In this document: positions 23,335-34,740 of the stretch, one piece after another
Layout of the letters: each line of letters opens with the position of its first letter
How positions within the stretch are numbered: position 1 is the first letter of the stretch
Assembly (NCBI GenBank): GCA_015698045.1
Contig: BLAL01000012.1
Coordinates: 186,001 to 250,000 of the forward strand
Direction of reading: 5' to 3'
Length of the DNA: 64,000 bases
DNA from: Rhizophagus clarus
Lineage: Eukaryota > Glomeromycota > Glomeromycetes > Glomerales > Glomeraceae
The notes under the pieces: generated by a model
The model's input: only the letters and a program-made list of their open reading frames with translations
Told to the model about the DNA's origin: nothing
Database searches by the model: none
Translations under genes and position numbers: made by a program

Positions 23335-26300
23335 TTACATACCCGATGACTTTATATTATCAACTACACAATCTAAACATTCACTTTCTAGAATTTCATT
23401 TATTTTTTTACTAGTAAAATCAAGTAAGCGACTTTTATAAAATACTTGTGGATGAGATTCAGTTATAAGATTAATATTTCCAATTGGTGCATTTATAAAT
23501 TCCATAATGTTGCTTTTTAATTCTTCACTAACTTTATTATCATAAGGTTTGAAAATCCAGTCTGCAATAATATTACTTACTTCTTCAGCAGATAGCCTTT
23601 CTAATGGATTCTCATCCCAACATTTTTTCATCAAATCCACATAACATTGTGGAGTATTTTCAATGATTTCAGGTCGTTCACCTTTACAAATACTTACACT
23701 GAGTTGAAAATCATGGGCTCTATCATTAAATGGTGGAACTCCAGATGTAAATTCCCACATAATCATAGAAAAACTATATATGTCGCTAGCTGGAGTATAT
23801 GGTTTGCCCCTTAAAACTTCAGGTGCCATAAATGGAATAACACCATAAATATCATATTCTTTTAAAAAATTTGCAGCTTTGCATAATCCTAAATCACTAA
23901 TGAAAACCTTGTTCTTATCATTCTTATCTTCTTCATCTTCATGATTTAAAATATTGCCATCATGAAAATCACAATGAATAAGATTTTGCTCATGTATTTT
24001 TCTAAGACCAGAAATAATTTTATATAACATGAACAATCTTTGATTCTAATTATTTTCAATAATTTTTGTTAAATTCCCTCTTAAATTTCCGTTATTTGCA
24101 TAATCCATTACTACCATATAATTTAAAGTATCTGGATTTTTCGTAAATCCATGTAAATAAATAATTCTAATTGATTCTAAACATTTTTCGTGACAATCCC
24201 ACTATAAAAAATTGAAGTAGGATATATTAATATAAATGATTTATAATAAAAATAATAAAAATTAAAAATAAATAATATATAATTATACTTCATTTAAAAA
24301 TTTATCTAAATTTTCATTTAAATTATTTTCATTCAAATTATTGAGACATTTAAGAGCTACTTCCTTCTCTCCACTACTTTCTAACCAAAAGGCCTTGTAT
24401 ATAATACCAAATCCTCCTTTATCAAGATATTCAACATTTTTAAATTGATTATAAGGGATCCATTTTAATCTTTTTTCTTCAATAAATTTATCTAAATTTG
24501 CATTTTCACTTGTTCCAAACCTACATAAAATATAAATAATTGAAACATATTAAAATTTATATTAAAACTCAAAATTAAAAAGTAATATGAATGACTTACT
24601 CTAAAAGTTTAATCAAAAATCTAATCAATATAAATTTTAGTTTTGGATAATATTTATAATATATGGTCTATATTTTACAACTTACCAACTAAAGCAATAG
24701 ATAGTATTTTTTAAATAAAGACCAAAGTCGGTTAATTAAATTATGAATAAATATTATATGAATATAATAAATAATAACTTACAAGATTCTAAAGTGAATT
24801 ACCAAGTTAGTTTAAATTATATGTAAATATTATATAAATATGTAATAATAGAATTAAATAAATAATTTATAACTTACCATCTAAAATAAATTACCAAATA
24901 ATTTTTTAAATAAAAAAATTAGTTAGTTTAAGCTATATATATAAATATTATACAAATATATAATAATAGAATTAAATAAATAACTTACTCCCTATATTAC
25001 CAAATAATTTTTAAATAAAGAAATTAGTTAGTTTAAATTATATGTGAATATTATATAAATATGTAATAATAGAATTAATAAATAATTTATAACTTACAAT
25101 CTAAAATAAATTACCAAATAATTTTTTAAATAAAGAAATTAGTTAGTTTAAATTATATGTAAAAATTATATAAATATGTAATAATAGAATTAAATAAATA
25201 ATTTATAACTTACTATCTGAAATAAATTACCAAATAATTTTTTAAATAAAGAAATTAGTTAGTTTAAATTATATGTAAATATTATATAAATATGTAATAA
25301 TAGAATTAAATAAATAACTTACACCCTATATTGCCAAATAATTTTTTAAATAAAGAAATTAGTTAGTTTAAATTATATGTAAATATTATATAAATATGTA
25401 ATAATAGAATTAAATAAATAATTTATAACTTACAATCTAAAATAAATTACCAAATAATTTTTTAAATAAAGAAATTAGTTAGTTTAAATTATATGTAAAC
25501 ATTATATAAATATGTAATAATAGAATACGACTTACCAACTAAAATAAATTACCAAATAATTTTTTAAATAAAGAAATTAGTTAGTTTAATTATATGTAAA
25601 TATTATATAAATATGTAATAATAGAATTATTAAATAATTTATAACTTACGATCTAAAATAAATTACCAAATAATTTTTTAAATAAAGAAATTAGTTAGTT
25701 TAAATTATATGTAAACATTATATAAATATGTAATAATAGAATACGACTTACCAACTAAAATAAATTACCAAATAATTTTTTAAATAAAGAAATTAGTTAG
25801 TTTAAATTATATGTAAATATTATATAAATATGTAATAATAGAATTAAATAAATAATTTATAACTTACCATCTAAAATAAATTACCAAATAATTTTTTAAA
25901 TAAAGAAATTAGTTAGTTTAAATTATATGTAAATATTATATAAATATGTAATAATAGAATTAAATAAATAACTTACTCCCTATATTACCAAATAATTTTT
26001 TAAATAAAGAAATTAGTTAGTTTAAATTATATGTAAATATTATATAAATATGTAATAATAGAATTAAATAAATAATTTATAACTTACCATCTAAAATAAA
26101 TTACCAAATAATTTTTTAAATAAAGAAATTAGTTAGTTTAAATTATATGTAAATATTATATAAATATGTAATAATAGAATTAAATAAATAACTTACTCCC
26201 TATATTACCAAATAATTTTTTAAATAAAGAAATTAGTTAGTTTAAATTATATGTAAATATTATATAAATATGTAATAATAGAATTAAATAAATAATTTAT

Positions 26301-29300
26301 AACTTACGATCTAAAATAAATTACCAAATAATTTTTTAAATAAAGAAATTAGTTAGTTTAAATTATATGTAAATATTATATAAATATGTAATAATAGAAT
26401 ACGACTTACCAACTAAAATGAATTACCAAATAATTTTTTAAATAAAGAAATTAGTTAGTTTAAATTATATGTAAATATTATATAAATATGTAATAATAGA
26501 ATTAAATAAATAATTTATAATTTACCATCTAAAATAAATTACCAAATAATTTTTTAAATAAAGAAATTAGTTAGTTTAAATTATATGTAAATATTATATA
26601 AATATGTAATAATAGAATACGACTTACCAACTAAAATGAATTACCAAATAATTTTTTAAATAAAGAAATTAGTTAGTTTAAATTATATGTAAATATTATA
26701 TAAATATGTAATAATAGAATACGACTTACCAACTAAAATGAATTACCAAATAATTTTTTGAATAAAGAAATTAGTTAGTTTAAATTATATGTAAATATTA
26801 TATAAATATGTAATAATAGAATTAAATAAATAATTTATAACTTACCATCTAAAATAAATTACCAAATAATTTTTTAAATAAAGAAATTAGTTAGTTTAAA
26901 TTATATGCAAATATTATATAAATATGTAATAATAGAATTAAATAAATAACTTACTCCCTATATTACCAAATAATTTTTTAAATAAAGAAATTAGTTAGTT
27001 TAAATTATATGTAAAATATTACATAAATATGTAATAATAAAATTAAATAAATAATTTATAACTTACCATCTAAAATAAATTACCAAATAATTTTTTAAAT
27101 AAAGAAATTAGTTAGTTTAAATTATATGTAAATATTATATAAATATGTAATAATAGAATTAAATAAATAATTTATAACTTACGATCTAAATAAATTACCA
27201 AATAATTTTTTAAATAAAAGAAATTAGTTAGTTTAAATTATATGTAAATATTATATAAATATGTAATAATAAAATTAAATAAATAATTTATAACTTACCA
27301 TCTAAAATAAATTACCAAATAATTTTTTAAATAAAGAAATTAGTTAGTTTAAATTATATGTAAAATATTACATAAATATGTAATAATAAAATTAAATAAA
27401 TAATTTATAACTTACCATCTAAAATAAATTACCAAATAATTTTTTAAATAAAGAAATTAGTTAGTTTAAATTATATGTAAATATTATATAAATATGTAAT
27501 AATAGAATTAAATAAATAATTTATAACTTACGATCTAAATAAATTACCAAATAATTTTTTAAATAAAAGAAATTAGTTAGTTTAAATTATATGTAAATAT
27601 TATATAAATATGTAATAATAAAATTAAATAAATAATTTATAACTTACCATCTAAAATAAATTACCAAATAATTTTTTAAATAAAGAAATTAGTTAGTTTA
27701 AATTATATGTAAATATTATATAAATATGTAATAATAGAATACGACTTACCAACTAAAATGAATTACCAAATAATTTTTTGAATAAAGAAATTAGTTAGTT
27801 TAAATTATATGTAAATATTATATAAATATGTAATAATAGAATTAAATAAATAATTTATAACTTACCATCTAAAATAAATTACCAAATAATTTTTTAAATA
27901 AAGAAATTAGTTAGTTTAAATTATATGCAAATATTATATAAATATGTAATAATAGAATTAAATAAATAACTTACTCCCTATATTACCAAATAATTTTTTA
28001 AATAAAGAAATTAGTTAGTTTAAATTATATGTAAAATATTACATAAATATGTAATAATAAAATTAAATAAATAATTTATAACTTACCATCTAAAATAAAT
28101 TACCAAATAATTTTTTAAATAAAGAAATTAGTTAGTTTAAATTATATGTAAATATTATATAAATATGTAATAATAGAATTAAATAAATAATTTATAACTT
28201 ACGATCTAAATAAATTACCAAATAATTTTTTAAATAAAAGAAATTAGTTAGTTTAAATTATATGTAAATATTATATAAATATGTAATAATAAAATTAAAT
28301 AAATAATTTATAACTTACCATCTAAAATAAATTACCAAATAATTTTTTAAATAAAGAAATTAGTTAGTTTAAATTATATGTAAATATTATATAAATATGT
28401 AATAATAGAATACGACTTACCAACTAAAATGAATTACCAAATAATTTTTTGAATAAAGAAATTAGTTAGTTTAAATTATATGTAAATATTATATAAATAT
28501 GTAATAATAGAATTAAATAAATAATTTATAACTTACCATCTAAAATAAATTACCAAATAATTTTTTAAATAAAGAAATTAGTTAGTTTAAATTATATGTA
28601 AATATTATATAAATATGTAATAATAGAATTAAATAAATAACTTACACCCTATATTACCAAATAATTTTTTAAATAAAGAAATTAGTTAGTTTAAATTATA
28701 TGTAAAATATTATATAAATATGTAATAATAAAATTAAATAAATAATTTATAACTTACCATCTAAAATAAATTACCAAATAATTTTTTAAATAAAGAAATT
28801 AGTTAGTTTAAATTATATGTAAATATTATATAAATATGTAATAATAGAATTAAATAAATAACTTACTCCCTATATTACCAAATAATTTTTTAAATAAAGA
28901 AATTAATTATATGTAAATATTATATAAATATGTAATAATAGAATACGACTTACCATCTAAAATAAATAATTTTTTAAATAAAGAAATTAGTTAGTTTAAA
29001 TTATATGTAAATATTTATAAATATGTAATAATAGAATTAAATAAATAACTTACACCCTATATTACCAAATAATTTTTTAAATAAAGAAATTAGTTAGTTT
29101 AAATTATATGTAAAATATTATATAAATATGTAATAATAAAATTAAATAAATAATTTATAACTTACCATCTAAAATAAATTACCAAATAATTTTTTAAATA
29201 AAGAAATTAGTTAGTTTAAATTATATGTAAATATTATATAAATATGTAATAATAGAATTAAATAAATAATTTATAACTTACGATCTAAATAAATTACCAA

Positions 29301-30047
29301 ATAATTTTTTAAATAAAGAAATTAGTTAGTTTAAATTATATGTAAATATTATATAAATATGTAATAATAGAATTAAATAAATAACTTACTCCCTATATTA
29401 CCAAATAATTTTAAATTAGTTAATTAAATCAATAAATAACTGAAATATATATAACATATGACTTACACCCTGTAATATGTATTATTTTGTAATTAATTAG
29501 ATGCAAATATTATCACAAAAGTATATACTGTAAATTAAATAACACTTACAATCTAATCGGTGCATTTAAGTAAAAAGTATAATTAGTTTGAATTACATAT
29601 GAATATTATACGCATAATTAAATATTGTAACTTACCATCTATGATATGATTAATTATTAAATAGTTATTTAAACAAAAATTTAGTTATCTGAATAGTATA
29701 TAAATAAAGTAAAAATAAATAGCTGATAACTTACCAACTATATAATATTATCGATTGTTAAAGTTATAATTTTAATTATTTATATAATAATGGTTTTGTT
29801 ATTATTTTATATAAGATAGTTTATTAACTTACGAGCTAAATTATTTAAATTGCATGTGAATATTACGGTATATAAAGTGTAATAATATACAATAATTTTA
29901 GTCTAATAATCAAGTTTAGTATATTTTACCTTCAGGTTCCTCGACGTTACTTGAGACTAATTTATTACCTTCACTATTACTATGATCCATTATTATGCAA
30001 TTATATCGTCTCTTCTTAAAAAGATAATTTTCTTTATTAAATGCCAT
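23335..30047 (-). CDS. Protein kinase gene with about 50 micro-exons; catalytic exon has an in-frame TAG
   Basis: Proposed model on the minus strand: exon 1 is 30047-29930 (ATG after an in-frame TGA; N-terminus MAFNKENYLFKKRRYNC, then MDHSNSEGNK..EEPE). Then come 48 exons of 3 nt, one of 6 nt and one of 1 nt between 29835 and 24600, then kinase exon A (24520-24289), an 87-nt intron and kinase exon B (24201-23335). Phases close exactly (118+151+232+867 = 1368 nt). Kinase motifs are the Gly loop DKGGFGIIYKAFW, VALK, FLNEW (helix C Glu), a hinge near VVMDYANNGNL, catalytic loop HCDFHDGNIL, DLG in place of DFG, MAPEVLRG, and DIYSFSMIMWE. It should be a cytosolic Ser/Thr- or dual-type kinase. Exon A has no in-frame ATG before the Gly loop, so upstream exons are required. 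Codon 24048-24046 is TAG where relatives usually have Trp (ENN-W-xQR), so this copy may be a pseudogene, an allele or an error. The kinase call is secure; the micro-exon splicing is inferred. Confidence 0.7.
24521..29929 (-). repeat. Tandem intron array: about 50 introns separated by 3-nt micro-exons
   Basis: Units of about 100-120 bp repeat across 5.4 kb. On the minus strand each is GTAAGTT, an AT-rich body with TTTAAACTAACTAAT (a CTAAC branch-point-like site about 41 nt before the acceptor), GGTAATTTATTTTAG (or GGTAATATAG), three bases, then GTAAGT again. The triplets are ATG x17, TTG x9, GGA x7, ATC x6, GGT x4, ATT x3, ATA x1 and CTC x1. Examples in plus coordinates are 29833-29835, 29735-29737, 29636-29638, 28421-28423, 27532-27534, 25868-25870 and 24686-24688. 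Two odd exons are AATCTT (24788-24783) and a single A (24600). Implied introns are about 74-116 nt, the size of ordinary introns in this window (65-90 nt). Bodies from 24.8 to 29.4 kb are nearly identical; those from 29.4 to 29.93 kb are divergent but keep the splice sites. Confidence 0.85.
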
Positions 30048-31323
30048 TTTTTGTCACATAATATTTATGCAAAATGCAACTATGTTGATCAGTTGATCAC
30101 AAAGTGTATGACGCCTCATTATGGTGCAACAAAGAATCACTAAAAGTAGCTAAACAGGCATATTTTTGGCTTTTTGGCATCTAAGTGGACAAACCAAAAA
30201 ACGTTTTTTAACATGTTTATTTTTTTTTTTTTTTTTTTTTAGGAAATTTTACCATTAAGGCTTTATTATTTTCTTTTTTTACGAGAGATGAGTTGCAGAT
30301 TCTTAAATAGACTAGATGGTAAGTTCGAATGTTTGTTTTAAAATTAATTATTTCACTTAAGCTATGTTCATTAACGTATCATTTTCTCTATTTTCGTGGT
30401 TTTGAATTGTGAATGATAGATATTTTGTCAGATAGATATTGGACAAATAGACATTAGATAATAATAAATAGAGATTTTTATTTAACATGTAATTGCTTTC
30501 AATAAATTAAAATAATGAAATGTGATTGCAAGTATCTTTATTGATATAAAAAGACTTCGAAGCAAAGCCAGCAGTAAACCAAAAAAGTATTAGAATCCGA
30601 TAGGTATTGCGAGTTCCTTATGGTTTTATAAAACACTATACTTGGCAGGACAAAAAGAGATAATAAAAAAGAAAGTCATCAAAACTAATCATGTTAATTA
30701 TTATTTTGATCGATTTATTGCACTCATCGCCTCTATAATTGTATAACTGTTATACTGTATGTGTATATCGGTAAACAAAACGTTATAGTACTGCACTTGG
30801 TTACTTGCTGAAACAATTGTAAAAAGATCTTTAATAAATATTCTAAATTTATGATTTTGAAATTTTTTTTAATGTGTTTTTAATGTAAATTCGTTTAGAT
30901 ATTGATTTATTATTATCAAAAATTAATTAGTATCACATGCGTCGAACGATTACAATTGTTGAAGAACAACGATCATCATTACGAATTATGAGGAAAGATT
31001 TGAATCGTAATACAATGTACTGGGAATAGTGTTTAGTAGAATTTGAAAAGTATTAAAATAATTATGAACAAAAATTATCTAAAGAAAGTCAACAATTGTA
31101 ATATTAACAAACTAAAAATGTATAAATAAGTCTTATTTTGCGATAAAGAGCGAACAAAAGAAAATAATCATTTGGACCATGTGCGCAGATCATGTGTAAC
31201 CTGGCAAAGACATGATGGTGCGATAGTGGTAGCCGGATATTTTGAAATCGCTGATCATCTGTGTGACATTCGATTTCTCATATATACCCAAAAATTTCAT
31301 CTATTCGTACTACTCTTTTAACC
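30048..31323. other. Region between the kinase and the Crinkler-like gene (divergent promoters)
   Basis: No complete gene was seen. A poly-T run of about 20 lies at 30220-30240. A short plus-strand ATG at 30286 gives MSCRFLNRLDG and then GTAAGT, like a first exon, but no partner exon was found. At 30937-31029 a 30-codon frame (MRRTITIVEEQRSSLRIMRK) is unassigned. The kinase (minus) and the ATPase (plus) diverge from here. Confidence 0.4.
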
Positions 31324-33760
31324 ATGAATAATATCTATGAAGCAATCAAAATACTTGATTCAAAAGAGAAAAGAGCTGCACTACGAGTCCTCTTCACTAA
31401 AAATCCAGAAATAGAAGCTAGAGTTGAACGCGCCCTTCCTACTTGTGATGATGATGAAGAGAGAGTTTTTTATTTAGAAAGTCTCTTAAAGCCTGGTATG
31501 TTCTCTCTTAGCCGTGTCATATTTGCCACTAAGACACGTTCATGTTATCGTAGGTGCTGGTAAATGATTCGTAATAAAATTAATCAACACAGTGACGCGT
31601 CTTAGCTTGAATGACAACTGCTTTATCTCTCCTGCACTGTGTAATGTATTTATCTTTTTCTGCATTAGCTCAAACGCAAATAGAAATCACTGAAGCCTTT
31701 CCTGAAGGTATATTAAGCAACTCTTACCACCATTTACATTGAGACTGACTGAATATAATATTTACATTCTAGGTCTGCCATACATGAAACCATTACCTTT
31801 ACTTAACACCACTGGTTCAGATTGGGAGTATCAACCTGACATATCCTTAAAGCAAACGTTGAAAATGGAGATTAAAGAACATTATAAACAAGTCCTTTTA
31901 GGGAAATTTGACAAAACGAACATCCCAATATATTTCTTCCTTTCTGGAGCTGGCACTGGAAAATCTAGAAATGCCAGTGAATTTCGCAAAACGGCGATCA
32001 GTTGTTTGTCAGCTAACGAAGATGAAGAACTTTTTAGCTAGGATTAAGGACGCTTACATATTTCATGTAAGCTATGAGAATGGAACCTACTTACGACCGA
32101 AAGAAGATGATCCTCTTCGGGCCGTTGGTTCTCGAATGTTATTTCAACTTCTCAGAGAAGAAATGAGTCTTAATGATGTTTTGTTCAGATACGAGGCACC
32201 ATTTCCGATGTCTGTCATATCATTGGTCGCCAAACATGAGAACCGAGATATGAAGGATATTATGGTTATTTTAGTTGTAGATGGCATGCAAAAGCTTATG
32301 GTACATGAGGATGATGGTTTAAACAAAAATTCTGCCTTTTACCGTACCCTGTCATCCATTGGAGATCTTGGATTGGAAAAATTTTTTTAATTCCATGTTG
32401 CACTTGCACAATTACTTCCTCGATTGAGAATGCAGTAGCATTATCCCATCGAAAACGTGTATACTTACCAGTCGCTTCTCTGAAATCTCCAGAATACCGT
32501 CAAGGAAAAAATTTGGTCCCAGTATTTGAAAAAAAAGATATTATGAATATTCTTGTAGAAGACTGTGGGGGGCATGGAAGGGCCTTAGAAGTACTGAGTG
32601 AGTGTATGGCCGGACGTTCTATTGTCAACTGCAACATTGAAGATTTGATGCATGATCTTCGCGTTAGACTCACTGACCGATATAAGGAAGCTATCTGGAA
32701 GTCTCGCAGCGACGCCAAGACCATTGCGCGGGCAATATTAACCAGAAGTTTATTATATGTAGACAAGCCTGTTCCTAAAACAGAAAAAAAGCCAGACCAA
32801 TTTGTTCAGTGTGGCTTGATCCGATTTGAACGAAAAAATGAGGCACCAAGCGGATACTTCACTGCACCGTATATCTGGTTCTGGATATTTGCTGAAATTT
32901 CTAAGGAATGGGAAGATCCGATACTTCGAGACTGGACATTCGCTGACTATAAAGAGCAACAAGATATTCTGTCATCGTCAAGATCTAAGCCATGGCAGAG
33001 TTTTGAAAATTTTGTCGCATTTTTTCGTTGTTTAAAGTCAGCTGTGATCGAAGAAAATGAACCAACAACGATTTCGGAAGTTCACGCAGGAGCGCGTTTG
33101 AATGGTGATGTCAAATTTATAAATCACAAACTACATCTTCAATTTACCAAACATCAAACAGACACAAACTCCGAAAATAACCCTGCAAGTGAATGGAATG
33201 TTAAATGCAATGATACTATCGTTGATGTCCAGGAATTCAAACATTGTATTATTAACGCTCCAAGCTCGCCATATGGTGATGCTTTCCTTCCATTAGATCA
33301 GCTGGATGCCAAGAGTCTGAATGAAATTCACCAATACAAACATACACAAAAATCGATCAGCCAAGAATTATATCAAACAGAGCGTAAAGGATCTTCATCA
33401 GAAAATGATTTTTTCATTTTATTTACGACTTCAGAAGATTGTGATATAGAACTTCCAAAACGGTCTGGAATTGTAGATGGTAAAGTTTTTAGTGACTATT
33501 TTGGGCCATTTACTGGTAGAGCATACAGGTCTGTGGAGCCCTCTTTTGTTCCAAAGGTGAACATTAATACCGCTTCTCTCAATCAACTCTACAAGGTGTA
33601 TCTAATTGGCAAAAAGCGAGCAAACTTAATCATTTCAAAAAGACCATTTAACAGTATTATAGAAGCGAACCTAAAGACGAAAATACCAAGGAAAATATTG
33701 CAGAATTTAAGTTTCCAAAAGGGCCGTGCATTTCACATGATTTCTCGCATTCTGCCTTGA
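31324..33760 (+). pseudogene. Crinkler-like P-loop ATPase with C-terminal helix-hairpin-helix; two homopolymer frameshifts
   Basis: Exons 31324-31495, 31669-31707 and 31773-33760 join in phase 1 through GT/AG introns of 173 and 65 nt. The protein (about 732 residues if both shifts are ignored) has Walker A GAGTGKSRNA at about 129-137, HVSYENGTYLRP, a Walker B-like strand MVILVVDGMQ, CGGHGRALEVL (a sensor-like motif common in Crinkler NTPases), then a possible nuclease region (GDAFLPLD ... EIHQYKH, a D...QxK pattern of restriction-endonuclease folds). It ends in a ComEA-like helix-hairpin-helix (VNINTASLNQLY ... ISKRPFNSI), a DNA-binding unit. Frame is lost at T5 (32031-32035; one T too many) and regained at T7 (32382-32388; one T too few); net zero. 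Either both are assembly errors in homopolymers, or the gene is dead. Crinklers are secreted or nuclear effectors in other organisms; no signal peptide is evident here. Confidence 0.7.
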
Positions 33761-34740
33761 TTTATATGATTTCAATACCCAACAGTCCTCCTTCCATAGG
33801 AATGCATGTCCTATATATAAATTTTCCGTGTCAAAAAAAAATCGAGTTTTTTGTTTTGTTTATACGGCTAATAAATTTATTATCGAAGATTTTTTTTTTT
33901 TAAAAAAAAAAAGCTTATCGTTTTTAATTTTTTACAAAATGTAATGTGGCATTGTTTCGATTATAGATTTTTTGTAAAAAAAAAAAAAAAATTTTTATAT
34001 CTCTTTAAGATTTTCTTGTATAACAGTTTTTGTAAAGGGATCGGACTTTGTGATCTTTCATTGTAAAAATATCTCTACATAAAAATATATACAATATATT
34101 TCAATGAGTCTATGTGATAATATTATGACCAAAAAATATATGTTTCATGTACGGGATGAGACTTTTCTTGCTAACTTTTAATCGGAATATTTGTATTATC
34201 CAGGGCAGAAAATTTCTGTCTACCAGTGAATATTTAAATCACATCTTATTGTTCCCTCCGGGAATGCACTTGATCAGTATTTGTATTCAGGATTAGCAAT
34301 ATCGCAAAAACGGTAGATTAAAATCGTAACTGCACGGTATTTCACGTGATTTTGATGACTTTAGGTCGTTCAAAAACGTATTAGCATTGCGGAATTTACG
34401 AGACAATGTAATCATGTATCATAGAGGAACCAAATCACTTTTATTTGGGAATAAATTACTGCTAATCCGTTATAACAAGTCACCATCGTTAAAATCATTG
34501 CCATTTGAGATTATCTTTCTGCTGAGATCAAGGCAAGGAAATAATGAAAAGATGTAAAATAATCAATTAATTGATCAAAGATTTTGAAGGAATTAAATTC
34601 TCATTAAAATACATTCAATTCAAAAATGTGAAAAGTCCAATATGTGGCTTATAGTATTAGTTTACGATCAAAAACTTAAATTACAATATATTTCATATAA
34701 ATTTATACATACAAATATAATATCAATTTTTCTATTATAA
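33761..34740. other. Convergent 3' spacer
   Basis: Contains T(n)A(n) tracts at 33890-33911 and a T/A run at 33968-33997. No gene supported. Confidence 0.4.

Noticed and set aside
24521..29929. CRISPR array
   Set aside because: Spacing is regular, but the whole unit repeats with no unique spacers, and the context is a eukaryotic gene.
24521..29929. Plain minisatellite lying inside one giant intron
   Set aside because: Not fully excluded, but removing it in one step joins exon 1 and kinase exon A out of frame, giving a stop after ten codons. The diverged 5' units also keep only the splice sites and triplets.
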